Source: a bacterium
GTDB taxonomy: Bacteria; Arandabacterota; Arandabacteria; Arandabacterales; Arandabacteraceae
Assembly: GCA_029933125.1 (NCBI GenBank)
Contig: JAOZOU010000006.1
Span: 141,408 to 205,407, forward strand
Length of the DNA stretch: 64,000 nucleotides
Reading direction: 5' to 3'
Shown piece by piece: positions 37,273 through 46,272 of this stretch. The notes under the pieces are model-generated. The model was given only the letters and a program-made list of their open reading frames with translations. It was not told where the DNA came from and searched no databases. The position numbers were made by a program, and so were the translations under genes. Numbering within the stretch: position 1 is the stretch's first letter; every line of letters begins with the position of its first letter.

Positions 37273-39288
37273 ATGAGAGAAAAGGCAAACCTGTTTTGGC
37301 TGGTGTTTCTTACCTTGCTCACTCTTGTCTCGATTTTTCCACCAGTTCAAGCTGCACTGCGTACGGTTTTATTGGAGCAGGCAACCAATGTGGGGTGTGG
37401 CTGAGCTGCTTGCCTGAATCCAGGTCTGGATTCACTGCTTGCCGACTACGGCAGGGTTGATGTCGTCATAATTCGCTATCATGGCTGGAAGCCCTGGGAA
37501 TTCGATCCTTTCTACAATGCGAATCCAGAAGAGGTCGATGCCCGCATCGCCTACTACGGCATAACCGCTGGACCAGCCCTTTTCGTTGATGGCGAGCAGA
37601 CTGAGAACACTTGCCTCTTGGAGAACGTGAAAGACACTGTAGATTTGCGCCTTAGTGTAGTAAGTCCTATCTCGATCGCGGCAATTGACTCAATAGGTGC
37701 TGACTCTGGCTTCGTCGATGTCACCGTTGTTGCTGAGTCGTCACCCTCCTCTGATTCACTTGTGTTAAGAGCTGCTGTTATCGAGGATAGCATCTATTAT
37801 GAGGCTCCCAATGGCCAAACTATTTTCAATGCTGTCTTCAGAAAATTCATCGATGATCCAGATGGTTTTCCTATCGATATTGCTCAGGGAGACACTGTCA
37901 GGATGAATCTTGCATTTGAGGTGGACGCTGATTGGGAGCCTGCAAACCTGAGTGTGATCGTCTTTGTTCAGGATGAATCAACTAAAGCCATCTTAGGAGC
38001 AACTTCATCGAAAGAGCGCCCTGAAGGTTGGGCACGCTATGTTGCTCCCATTCAGGGTAGAGTCGAAAGATGTGGGTATTCGGTAACTTTTCCATCAACC
38101 CTTTTCAACAGGGGCTCGGATACCGATACCTTCGACATAGAACTTCAAACCGACATGCCTCAGGATTGGTCAGCTAATCTTGCTATCTCAGGGGGCATTC
38201 CACTAGGCTCGAGCGTTGTGCTTGAACGCGACAGCTCATGTACGATTGATGTCACGATTGAGTGTGGCTATGAGCCAGGGACCGGGAATGCCAGGGTAAG
38301 AGCTCAGTCTCGGCGGGATCCATCTTTTGAGCGCTCTCTTGCTTTCTTTGCAGCAGCCGGCATCTGTGGCTTACTTGTGGATGATGATGGTGGCCAGAGC
38401 CTCGAGACCTATTTCGAAAGCGCCCTCGATTCTCTTGGTATCTCCTACGGGGTATGGGATCGCAGCGTCACCTTGCCGCAGACATCAGACCTTGATCTCG
38501 TTGATTTCACAATCTGGTTTACTGGAAGTCATGCACCAACGCTTAAGTCTGACGACCGTCAAGTGCTTGCATCCTATCTCAGCGGTGATGGTAGACTCTT
38601 TATAACTGGACAGGACATTGGCTATGGTCTATGTGACATAATCAGCGAAGAACACAGTGAAGAAAGCCAGGACTTCTATGAAACCTATCTTCACGCAAGT
38701 TTTGTCCAATCCAATTCTAATCTTTTCGAGCTCTTCGGCAGACCAGGTGATCCCATAAGTGATGGGCTCGCACTTTCAATTGAGGGCGGGGATGGAGCCA
38801 ACAATCAGAATTTTCCTGATGTGATAGATTCAATTGCTCCTGCAAGGGTTATCTTTGATTATGGCGATCCCCTTAAACATGGTGGCATACGATATGAATC
38901 TGACTCATCGAAGGTTGTCTATCTCTCCTTTGGCTTTGAGGCAATCTCAAGCGCTGCCGACAGAATCACTCTGCTATCTCGGATTCTCAACTGGTTTGGA
39001 GGACTTAGCGCTATTGGTCCTGCCGATATCAAGCCCTCTATCAATGTTTATCCCAATCCAGCTCTTACCTATTCAGTTATCGCAATGGCAGGTCATAGCA
39101 AGCCCCAGGAAGTTAAAATCTATGATGCCCTCGGAAGGCTTGTGAGAAGTGCCATAGTTGGTGGAGGCAAAACCTATACATGGGATTTGAAGGACACCCA
39201 TGGCAGGGACGTCTCACCAGGCATCTATTTCCTCAAGGCTGGTGAGGAGACAAGGGCGAGGAGAATCAAACTCATCATTCTCAGATAG
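37273..39288 (+). CDS. Secreted thioredoxin-like selenoprotein with FlgD-like C-terminal domain
   Basis: From ATG 37273 (GGAAAGG upstream) the frame runs to 39288, 671 residues, with one TGA at 37402-37404 (residue 44). A signal peptide (about 1-27) is followed by a thioredoxin-like domain of the Omp28-related kind (TVLLEQATNVGCG, then Sec-A-A-C). The redox site reads C42-G-U44-A-A-C47 where relatives have CxxC. VVIIRYHGW and YYGITAGPALFVDG further along, the latter with the cis-Pro region, show the domain continues past the TGA. A perfect 8-bp hairpin with loop GGTC follows (SECIS entry). After it come beta-rich domains, a region with DDDGGQSLETYFESAL (about 380) and a FlgD Ig-like tail (YPNPAL, KIYDALGRLVR, SPGIYFLKAGE). 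Probably a surface or periplasmic thiol oxidoreductase. Confidence 0.82.
37415..37434 (+). promoter_or_regulatory. SECIS element of the thioredoxin-like selenoprotein
   Basis: TGAATCCA (37415-37422) pairs perfectly with TGGATTCA (37427-37434) around loop GGTC. The loop starts 18 bases after the UGA, within the 16-37 range usual for bacterial SECIS, and GGUC is the apical sequence recognised by SelB in E. coli fdhF. Confidence 0.85.
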
Positions 39289-39376
39289 GCGGTCTCGAGC
39301 CTAAGAGGCTAAAAGCAAATTAGCCGGCTTTACTGTGTCCCCTTTCAAGAGTTCGCCTCCTACCGGCATCACGAGC

Positions 39377-39405
39377 TTGACAAGCAATCGCTTTACCCTT
39401 ATGCT
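39377..39405 (+). promoter_or_regulatory. Sigma-70-type promoter of the Hdr/Nuo operon
   Basis: TTGACA at 39377-39382, 17-base spacer, TATGCT at 39400-39405, 63 bases before the ATG of the first gene. No other promoter of this quality is seen before 57.3 kb, consistent with one long operon. Confidence 0.72.
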
Positions 39406-39467
39406 CGACTTTATAGATTACGCTTTTTCTATTCAATATCTGGGAACATCTCTTCCAGGAGATTGTG

Positions 39468-40001
39468 ATGGTTCGTGAAAAGTGCAAGCACAGCTGGAAG
39501 ATGACCAATGTTCGCGATGGATTCATTGTTACAGAAAGGTGCTACCACTGTAATAAGTTGCGCGTTTTCTTTTCCTATGAGGAAGTTCCTCCCAAGGATG
39601 AATACAAGGAGGGCGAGCACTATTGGAACTACGCTGGAAGTGCTCAGTCGTTCAAATTCGACATGGAGTGTACAAAGTGTGGTAAATCAGTCTCATTCGA
39701 ATCCCTGATGGGACTTATGCACTGCGTAGGATGCAATGCCCGTTGCCACCTAAATATTCTTTCACAGATTGGTGAAATGCAGAACATTTGGCTTTTTGCT
39801 GCGCTTGCTTATCATCTTGGAAACGAGATAGATCTGCCGATTGAGAATCTGGAGGTGCTCACCGACTATTTCACTTCAAGGTTGCGTACGCCGGGTAAGA
39901 AGATTTTGGTTGTGCCCGGCTCATTAAGGCACGATCCTGATACTTGCCGTGGTGAGATGCTGAAGGATGTTGGCATGTTGAGCCTTACCCCAGAGACTTA
40001 A
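39468..40001 (+). CDS. Cysteine-rich zinc-type protein at the head of the Hdr/Nuo operon
   Basis: About 177 residues from ATG 39468 (AGGAGA upstream; GTG 39465 also possible). Three cysteine pairs or knuckles are visible: CKHSW near the start, CYHC about 20 residues on, CTKCGKSV near residue 65 and CVGCNARC near residue 88, typical of zinc ribbons or a small Fe-S site. The C-terminal third (KKILVVPGSLRHDP) has no cysteines. I do not recognise a named family. Its place as first gene of the electron-transfer operon suggests assembly, regulation or electron delivery. Confidence 0.6.
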   Translation: MVREKCKHSWKMTNVRDGFIVTERCYHCNKLRVFFSYEEVPPKDEYKEGEHYWNYAGSAQSFKFDMECTKCGKSVSFESLMGLMHCVGCNARCHLNILSQIGEMQNIWLFAALAYHLGNEIDLPIENLEVLTDYFTSRLRTPGKKILVVPGSLRHDPDTCRGEMLKDVGMLSLTPET

Positions 40002-40023
40002 TAAAAACCAAGGAGGCTGAGTC

Positions 40024-40362
40024 GTGACTGTCAAGGAACTCCAGTCCAAACTGAAACTGAAACCGCTAAACGATGTAAATGACAAGGAAATCGAGGGAGC
40101 CTTCATCTCCGATATGGTCAGTGATGTCATGGCTGGAGCACAACCTGGAAACGTGTGGGTAACAGTCCAAACCCACAAGAACATTATAGCAGCTGCAAAT
40201 CTTGTTGATATCCCTGCCATCATCGTCGTCCGCAACAAGCAGGTGCCCGAAGATACATTGCAAATGGCTGATCGGGTCGGTGTAACGGTTTTTAATACCG
40301 ATTTAGATTCATACAGCATTGCCATAAAGCTCTATGAAGCAGGCATAAAGCCCGCAGGCTAG
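40024..40362 (+). CDS. DRTGG-domain protein
   Basis: A 112-residue DRTGG-type protein, GTG start behind AAGGAGG. The fold seen is a lone DRTGG domain: ISDMVSDVMAGAQPGNVWVTVQTHKNIIAAANL, with IAAIIVVRN-like IPAIIVVRNKQVPED next. Such domains also occur in phosphotransacetylase and CBS proteins and are thought to bind nucleotides or regulate. Single-domain versions recur beside electron-bifurcating hydrogenase and NuoEF operons. A second copy lies at 55143-55499. Confidence 0.82.
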   Translation: MTVKELQSKLKLKPLNDVNDKEIEGAFISDMVSDVMAGAQPGNVWVTVQTHKNIIAAANLVDIPAIIVVRNKQVPEDTLQMADRVGVTVFNTDLDSYSIAIKLYEAGIKPAG

Positions 40363-40428
40363 TCCAGATTCACACATATAGCGGGGCCGGCTCAGCGGCT
40401 GGCTCAGCGAACAGAGGTGTGATGGGGT

Positions 40429-40794
40429 TTGCCAAAACTTGATGCCAGGAAATTGCTTGACCTGAAGGAATCCCTCAAAGCCTCAAAACAAGCAAAGCCC
40501 CTGATCGTTGTCCACATGGGAACTTGCGGAATAGCATCTGGTGCCGAAGAGGTGCTCACCTACTTGCTGGAGCTTGTGCGTGAGAGTGGCGACGACATCA
40601 TAATCAAAACCTCGGGTTGTGCTGGTCTCTGCTCGAGGGAACCCATGATCACGGTTAAGATGCCAGAGAAGCCACCTGTCAAGTACTGTCAGATTGACAG
40701 GTCGAAGGCTAAACGCATATACGCTGAACATGTGAAGGGTGGTAAGCCTGTCAGGGAATACGCTATCGGCTACGGTTGCGAAATGCTCTATTAG
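40429..40794 (+). CDS. Thioredoxin-like [2Fe-2S] ferredoxin
   Basis: A 121-residue NuoE/HndA-type [2Fe-2S] protein with the four cluster cysteines in MGTCGIASGAE and TSGCAGLCSREP and a Tyr-rich end (YAIGYGCEMLY). It would carry single electrons between the Nuo-like and partner subunits. TTG start; GTGTGATGGGG precedes it. Closely related stand-alone proteins accompany HydABC-type hydrogenases. Confidence 0.85.
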   Translation: MPKLDARKLLDLKESLKASKQAKPLIVVHMGTCGIASGAEEVLTYLLELVRESGDDIIIKTSGCAGLCSREPMITVKMPEKPPVKYCQIDRSKAKRIYAEHVKGGKPVREYAIGYGCEMLY

Positions 40795-40812
40795 CTTTCC
40801 AAGGACAAGACG

Positions 40813-41694
40813 TTGGTTGAACTTGTAGTCTTTGTTTTCGAGCAACTAGCGAAGAGACGTCAAGAGCTTCAAGAGGCATTCCAATCTCAGGGCTACAGGG
40901 TTCATGCCGCTGCCGAGAGCGCTGATCTCGTTTCGGAGATTCAAGCCCTTCGACCTCACCTCGTGGTTCTTGATCTCGACCTGCCACAGGATCGAGGTCT
41001 TGCTTTGCTCAAGAGCATCCACGATATGATGCCTTCGCTACCTGTTGTGGCAGAAACTACCAGACCGACAGTTGAGGGAGCAGTCGAGGCGATGCGGAGA
41101 GGTGCTTACAACTACGTATCCAAGCATTCACCACCTCAGGTCATCGTCGATACCGCGGCTCATGCGCTTGAGAAGGAACGGCTGCGAGTGGAAGCCCTAG
41201 TTAAGACACAGGAGAGAAGAGTTCGGTCCATAGATTATCCTGAAATGGTTGCTGAGATTGAATATATTCTTGCCAATAAGGGACACTCTGAAGCAGCCCT
41301 GATTTCGTGTCTTCAAGATATCCAGAAAGAGCTCAACTACTTGCCTCAGGATGCTCTGAAACTTGTCGCTGCTAGGGTTGGTGTGGGTCTTCCCCGTGTC
41401 TATGCGATCGCCACCTTCTACAAATCTTTCAGCCTCCGTCCGCGTGGAAGGCACCTGATACACGTGTGTCTCGGGACAGCATGCCATGTCCGTGGGGGAG
41501 CCAAGCTCCTCGAAAGCTTTGAGCGGGAGCTTGGCCTGCAAACCGGTGGCACGACTTATGACAACCGTTTCACGCTTGAGTCAGTGCGATGTGTGGGGTG
41601 CTGTGGGCTGGCACCGGTTGTCATGGTAGATGGTAAGTTTTATGGCAAAGTAACCCAGGAAAAGGTCCCCGAGATTATTCAACGCTATGATTAG
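40813..41694 (+). CDS. Response-regulator receiver domain fused to NuoE-like [2Fe-2S] subunit
   Basis: A 293-residue fusion starting with TTG. Residues about 1-125 form a CheY-like receiver: acceptor Asp54 in VVLDLDLP, Thr82/83 in AETTRPT, and Lys104 in NYVSKHSP are all present, with a single Glu at position 10 where two acidic metal ligands usually sit. Residues about 140-293 are NuoE/HoxE/HydC: helical bundle, then CLGTACHVRGG and RCVGCCGLAPVVMVDG with the four cluster cysteines. The NuoF gene overlaps its 3' end. Ordinary NuoE has no receiver, so phosphorylation or degenerate REC contacts may control electron entry. Cytosolic. Confidence 0.85.
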   Translation: MVELVVFVFEQLAKRRQELQEAFQSQGYRVHAAAESADLVSEIQALRPHLVVLDLDLPQDRGLALLKSIHDMMPSLPVVAETTRPTVEGAVEAMRRGAYNYVSKHSPPQVIVDTAAHALEKERLRVEALVKTQERRVRSIDYPEMVAEIEYILANKGHSEAALISCLQDIQKELNYLPQDALKLVAARVGVGLPRVYAIATFYKSFSLRPRGRHLIHVCLGTACHVRGGAKLLESFERELGLQTGGTTYDNRFTLESVRCVGCCGLAPVVMVDGKFYGKVTQEKVPEIIQRYD

Positions 41695-43540
41695 GAAGGC
41701 AAAACATAAGACGCCTCGTAAGACGAAGGCCAAAGTAGCAAGCAAGACAATCAACATCTGCCACGGCACATCCTGCATCGAGGCTGGTTCGGGGCAGTTG
41801 GAAGTGGCTTTTGAAGCTGCCCTGCGACACAAGAGCTTATCAGCTGATGTCAAAGTGCGACCAGGCAGGTGTATGGGATATTGTCATGTGGCGCCTGTTC
41901 TGACAATTGAACCTGATGGTGTCACCTACGGGAATGTGAAGTTGAGTGATGTAGAAAGGATCATAGACAAGCATGTGATAGGTGGGAAGATCTTGAAAGA
42001 CCTGCTTGTGCCTGCTGAACCCGCCTATCCCTCACTTCAGCCGCTTAGCAGGGCTGGATTTTTCGAGAAGCAAGTTCTTATCGTCATGCGGAACAGAGGC
42101 AGGATCGATCCCGAATCGATTGAGGACTACATCGCCAATGATGGTTATCAAGCACTGGCTAAAGCGGTCTCGGAGATGGAACCTGAGCAGGTGATTGATG
42201 AGGTCAAGCGGGCTGACCTCAGGGGTAGGGGTGGAGCTGGCTTTCCAACGGGACTCAAATGGGAGATCTGCAGGCGATCGAAGACTTCCGAAACCAAGTA
42301 CATTGTCTGCAACGCCGACGAGGGGGATCCCGGCGCCTTCATGGATAGAAGTCTACTGGAGTCAGATCCTCACGCTGTCGTCGAAGGGATGATTCTCGGC
42401 GCGTACGCAATAGGTGCCTCTCATGGTTTTGTCTACGTAAGAGAAGAATATCCCATAGCCCTTGAGCGCATAGTTGGAGCCATCGAGGCTGCGAGGGACT
42501 ATGGATTGCTGGGAGAAGGCATCCTTGGCTCTGATTTCTCCTTTGATATATCGGTGGTGAGGGGTGCGGGAGCCTTTGTTTGCGGTGAAGAGACTGCTCT
42601 GATGGCTTCGATCGAGGGTAAGGATGGTCGACCCAGACCTCGTCCTCCTTTTCCAGCCGAAAGGGGGTTATGGGGGTGTCCAACCAATATCAACAACGTT
42701 GAGACATGGGCAAATGTACCGCCAATCATCCTGAAAGGTGGTGAGTGGTATGCCTCCATAGGAACTGCGAAGAGCAAAGGAACAAAGGTCTTCTCGCTGG
42801 TGGGCAAGGTGAAGAACACAGGTCTGATTGAGGTCCCGATGGGAACAACTTTGAGGGAGATCATCTACGACATCGGTGGCGGTGTATTGCGTGATCGAAA
42901 GCTCAAGGCTGTTCAGACGGGAGGTCCTTCAGGAGGATGCATACCAGCTTCCCTCATAGACCTTCCTGTTGATTATGAAGAGCTCAGCAAGGCGGGCTCA
43001 ATCATGGGTTCAGGTGGACTCATCGTCATGGACGAAGATACCTGTATGGTTGATGTTGCCCGCTATTTTGTGAGGTTCCTTGAAGAGGAATCCTGTGGCA
43101 AGTGTACCCCATGCCGTGAAGGCCTTACACGGATGAGGCAAATCCTTGATAGAATCGTTGAGGGCAAGGGCAAGAAGGGCGATATCGAGCTTCTTGAAGC
43201 GCTTGCCAAGGTTGTCAAGGATGCATCGCTATGTGGTCTCGGGGCAACAGCTCCCAATCCCGTATTGAGCACGCTAAAATATTTCCGCGACGAGTATGAA
43301 GCTCACGTCTATAGAAAGAGATGCCCGGCCAAGGTATGTAAGGCACTCATTGTCTACAGAGTTATCCCTGAGAAATGCACAGGTTGCCAAAGGTGTGTGC
43401 GTGCCTGTCCTGTTGGGGCAATATCAGGTCCAAGGGCTCAACCTCACAATCTTGATCAATCTTTGTGTATAAAATGTGGAGCGTGCTACGAGGTGTGTAA
43501 ATTCGATGCTATTGCCGGCGATGCTATCTATGTGGAGTAA
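41687..43540 (+). CDS. NuoF-like NAD(P)H-binding flavoprotein subunit (HydB/HndC type)
   Basis: A 617-residue subunit that oxidises NAD(P)H or reduces NAD(P)+ through FMN. Domains: N-terminal thioredoxin-like [2Fe-2S] (Cys25, Cys30, Cys62, Cys66), FMN/NADH core with GRGGAGFPTG (residues 180-189) and CNADEGDPGAFMDR, SLBB-type region, cluster N3 motif ESCGKCTPCREG, and a C-terminal double [4Fe-4S] ferredoxin (CTGCQRCVRACP, CIKCGACYEVC). This layout is that of electron-bifurcating hydrogenase HydB and NfnB-like partners, not of complex I NuoF (about 430 aa). The 3' neighbours are HydA-like and Hdr genes. Confidence 0.93.
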   Translation: MIRKAKHKTPRKTKAKVASKTINICHGTSCIEAGSGQLEVAFEAALRHKSLSADVKVRPGRCMGYCHVAPVLTIEPDGVTYGNVKLSDVERIIDKHVIGGKILKDLLVPAEPAYPSLQPLSRAGFFEKQVLIVMRNRGRIDPESIEDYIANDGYQALAKAVSEMEPEQVIDEVKRADLRGRGGAGFPTGLKWEICRRSKTSETKYIVCNADEGDPGAFMDRSLLESDPHAVVEGMILGAYAIGASHGFVYVREEYPIALERIVGAIEAARDYGLLGEGILGSDFSFDISVVRGAGAFVCGEETALMASIEGKDGRPRPRPPFPAERGLWGCPTNINNVETWANVPPIILKGGEWYASIGTAKSKGTKVFSLVGKVKNTGLIEVPMGTTLREIIYDIGGGVLRDRKLKAVQTGGPSGGCIPASLIDLPVDYEELSKAGSIMGSGGLIVMDEDTCMVDVARYFVRFLEEESCGKCTPCREGLTRMRQILDRIVEGKGKKGDIELLEALAKVVKDASLCGLGATAPNPVLSTLKYFRDEYEAHVYRKRCPAKVCKALIVYRVIPEKCTGCQRCVRACPVGAISGPRAQPHNLDQSLCIKCGACYEVCKFDAIAGDAIYVE

Positions 43541-43546
43541 GGTGGA

Positions 43547-44197
43547 ATGAAGCGTGAAGATAGTATGCGAATAACCATTGATGGGCGCAGGAGAAGAGCT
43601 GAGAGAGGGCAGACAATTCTTGAGGTTGCTCGTGAAGCAGGGATTGAAATCCCAACCCTGTGCTATCATGAAGCACTCACGCCCTGGGGAGCATGTAGGT
43701 TATGTGTTGTCGAGACCAGCATGGGGGGTAGGACACGCATCGTTGCCTCCTGTGTTACGCCTGCTGAGGATGGAATGGTTGTTAGGACTGACACCGATAG
43801 GATCAGGGATATACGCAAGATGATAATAACTCTGCTTCTTGCACGCTGCCCTGGAATTGAGATTCTTAAGAGCTATGCCAGGCAATTCGGAATTAAGAGG
43901 ATTCCGTTTGAGAAAGGTAGTGAAGATTGTTTTCTCTGTGGCATGTGTGTAAGAGCTTGTTCTGAGATTGTGGGTGTGGGCGCTATCGATTTCGCCTATC
44001 GGGGAGTAAAGACCGACGTTGAACCGCCCTTCGGGGTTACCTCTAGTGCATGCATAGGGTGTGGAACATGTACAACCATATGCCCAGCAAGAACTCTGAC
44101 ACTTGAGAAGGTTTTTGCCAGACGGACAATGCATTGCAAAAAGGAAGAGATCGTGGGCAGATGCACAATTTGTGAAAGCTACTATTCGGGAGTCTGA
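43547..44197 (+). CDS. NuoG/HydA N-terminal-like ferredoxin ([2Fe-2S] plus [4Fe-4S] clusters)
   Basis: A 216-residue protein with a plant-type [2Fe-2S] domain (TLCYHEALTPWGACRLC, then CVTPA), a remnant of the His-Cys helical region (RKMIITLLLARCPG), and two [4Fe-4S] motifs (CFLCGMCVRACSEI, CIGCGTCTTICPA) with a Cys-rich tail. It matches the N-terminal electron-wire half of HydA and NuoG but lacks the H-cluster or molybdenum domain. Thus it feeds NuoEF electrons to something else, most likely the HdrA modules encoded next. ATG 43547 has AAGGTGG upstream. Confidence 0.87.
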   Translation: MKREDSMRITIDGRRRRAERGQTILEVAREAGIEIPTLCYHEALTPWGACRLCVVETSMGGRTRIVASCVTPAEDGMVVRTDTDRIRDIRKMIITLLLARCPGIEILKSYARQFGIKRIPFEKGSEDCFLCGMCVRACSEIVGVGAIDFAYRGVKTDVEPPFGVTSSACIGCGTCTTICPARTLTLEKVFARRTMHCKKEEIVGRCTICESYYSGV

Positions 44198-45859
44198 ATG
44201 CCCAAAGCAGCAAGTAAAGACAAGGCATCTTCGAAGGTTGGTATCATAATTTCCCAGTTTGAGGGCGATCTGGCTCATATATTTGATCTTCCTGCAATTT
44301 CAAAAGCTGCAAAAGCCAATCCACAGGTTGGTGCTTTTGAGATTCAATCCTTTCCCTCCTCGAGAAAGCAGGTTGCCGAAATAGCCGAGCGCCTTACCAG
44401 AAAGGGAATTAAGAGGTTTGTGGTAGCCGGCTGCAGCGAGCGTCTTTATGGGAAAGTCTTTCGAGACACCTTTGCCCAGTTTGGTGTACCAAGGACAATG
44501 ATTGAATTTGCAGACATCCTTACAGGTCGAGTTTGCCGAAAGGGAGCCAAGGCGGACACTTCGACTGCGATAGAATTGATAAACCTGGCACTTGCTAAAG
44601 TCACAACGGCGTTGGAACCAGAGATAATTTCGGTTGATATAAAACCTCTGGCTGTTGTCATAGGTGGTGGCATTGCTGGGATTTCAGCTGCTTTGGGCCT
44701 GGCTACGCGTGGAGTAAAAGTTAAGATCATAGAGCGCGGCGACCGTCTTGGCGGACGTCTCAATCTCCTTAACAGGATCTTTCCTACCTACAGTCGTGCA
44801 TCTCAGTTTCTCGAGGAGCAGGTTAAAAATCTTAAAGAGGCTGGTGTTGATGTCCTTACGGGTGTTGAGCCCATCGGTCTTGAAGGACACGTCGGCAACT
44901 ACACACTTGAGCTCGCGGATGGAAGTAGCATTGATTGTGGGGTAATCATTGTTGCTACCGGTGCTGATCTTTTTGTTCCAAAGGGAATGTATGGCTATGG
45001 AGAAAGACAAAATGTAATCACACAGCTCGAGCTCGAAAGGAAACTCCTCAACAATGAGAAGCCTGGCTCCAACATAGTCATGATTCAGTGTGTTGGCTCA
45101 CGTAACGACGAGCGTCCATATTGTTCCCGTATATGCTGCACAGCTTCAATCAAGAACACCATTACAATTAAGGAGCAATTTCCCAAGGCACGCCTAACTG
45201 TGCTTTCGAGAGGAATTGCTGAATATGCTGGCGATCTTGACAGAGCAAGGGACATGGGGGTTGAGATAATCCGCTACTCGCCCGAGAGGCCTCCGCTTAT
45301 CAGGGAAAACATGGTTGAGGTCTTCGATGAGATATCAGAAATGGAAACCCATATTCCTTTTGACCTTGTGGTGCTTGCCGTGCCTATGGTGCCTTCTGAA
45401 TCTAATCGTAAGCTGGCGGAAATTCTACGCATTCCCCTTGATCCCTATGGTTTCATGATCGAGCCGCACCTGCGCCTAAGACCTGAAGAGCGGGCGCCAA
45501 GAGGCATTTTCGTTGCTGGAACCGTCCACTGGCCTGCAACAATAACTGAATCAGTTGTTCAAGGGTATGGAGCCGCCTCAAGGGCTTTCGAGCTCTTGCG
45601 AGCTGGCAAGATCACACGTGAGGCTATAACAGCAAGGGTTGTTGAGGAGCTTTGCAGAGGATGCAGGCGGTGCTATGACGCCTGTGAGCACAGCGCAATA
45701 GAAATGGTGGAAGATGACATACCTGTTGCGAGGGTCGTAAAGATCCACTGCACGGGATGTGGAGTTTGCGTCTCTGTCTGCCCATCTGGGGCGATGACCC
45801 TGCCGGAGATTACGCCTCAGAGTCTGAAAGCCACCGTTGAAGTCTTGAGGAGGAACTAG
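44198..45859 (+). CDS. HdrA-like FAD/[4Fe-4S] protein 1
   Basis: A 553-residue HdrA relative. The N-terminal domain (about 1-140) has lost the usual CNCG cysteine box. From residue about 148 a FAD-binding thioredoxin-reductase-like domain begins (VVIGGGIAGISAALGLATRG) with the inserted CVGSRN and YCSRICC motifs, typical of HdrA. It ends with two [4Fe-4S] motifs (CRGCRRCYDACEH, CTGCGVCVSVCP). ATG immediately follows the stop of the NuoG-like gene. HdrA flavins can split electron pairs between high- and low-potential acceptors. Which modules of this operon bifurcate is unknown. Confidence 0.85.
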   Translation: MPKAASKDKASSKVGIIISQFEGDLAHIFDLPAISKAAKANPQVGAFEIQSFPSSRKQVAEIAERLTRKGIKRFVVAGCSERLYGKVFRDTFAQFGVPRTMIEFADILTGRVCRKGAKADTSTAIELINLALAKVTTALEPEIISVDIKPLAVVIGGGIAGISAALGLATRGVKVKIIERGDRLGGRLNLLNRIFPTYSRASQFLEEQVKNLKEAGVDVLTGVEPIGLEGHVGNYTLELADGSSIDCGVIIVATGADLFVPKGMYGYGERQNVITQLELERKLLNNEKPGSNIVMIQCVGSRNDERPYCSRICCTASIKNTITIKEQFPKARLTVLSRGIAEYAGDLDRARDMGVEIIRYSPERPPLIRENMVEVFDEISEMETHIPFDLVVLAVPMVPSESNRKLAEILRIPLDPYGFMIEPHLRLRPEERAPRGIFVAGTVHWPATITESVVQGYGAASRAFELLRAGKITREAITARVVEELCRGCRRCYDACEHSAIEMVEDDIPVARVVKIHCTGCGVCVSVCPSGAMTLPEITPQSLKATVEVLRRN

Positions 45860-45861
45860 AG

Positions 45862-46272
45862 ATCGCAGCAAAAATCACAATTGTAGCCTGTAAATGGCAT
45901 CCGCTAACAGCCATGGAGAATGCTGCCAAGGATGGCTTCTGCCTCAACCCGGGCACAAGTGTTATTCCTGTCAAATGTAGCGGGCTCATAAAGGTTTCAT
46001 TCCTTCTTAGACTTTTTGCCAAAGGCTCCGACGGAGTTCTTGTTCTTGGTTGTCTCGAACAGGATTGTAGATACTTCAATGGCAGTATTCGTTGCGGCAA
46101 AATTGTGGATGAGACTCGCAAGATACTTGAGCTTGCTGGAATCGATGCGACAAGGCTTGGCTTCCATCTCATCTCAGAGAGCCAGGGGAGAGAGTTCAAG
46201 AAGATATTCAGACGATTCGTAAAGCAGTTTAGCAAGCGAGGGCGCCGTGTCGCTACGTCAAGCAGTCGTTAG
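45862..46272 (+). CDS. MvhD-like electron-transfer subunit 1, probable ATC start
   Basis: A protein of the MvhD/F420-nonreducing hydrogenase delta-subunit family, which binds a [2Fe-2S] cluster and links HdrA to its electron donor. Reading back from the ATG at 45913, the frame contains KITIVACKWHPLTAMENAAK, the family N-terminus, so the protein must start upstream. AGGAGG at 45848-45853 is eight bases from ATC 45862-45864, and no ATG, GTG or TTG lies between it and an upstream in-frame stop. Other features are VKCSGLI and LGCLEQDCRYF. About 136 residues. The 3' end overlaps the HdrC-HdrB gene by 26 bases. Confidence 0.78.
   Translation: MAAKITIVACKWHPLTAMENAAKDGFCLNPGTSVIPVKCSGLIKVSFLLRLFAKGSDGVLVLGCLEQDCRYFNGSIRCGKIVDETRKILELAGIDATRLGFHLISESQGREFKKIFRRFVKQFSKRGRRVATSSSR

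Noticed and set aside
39292-39340. Terminator after the thioredoxin-like selenoprotein
   Set aside because: Only a weak 5-bp stem (AGCCT-AAG-AGGCT), followed by an A-run rather than a T-run on the plus strand.
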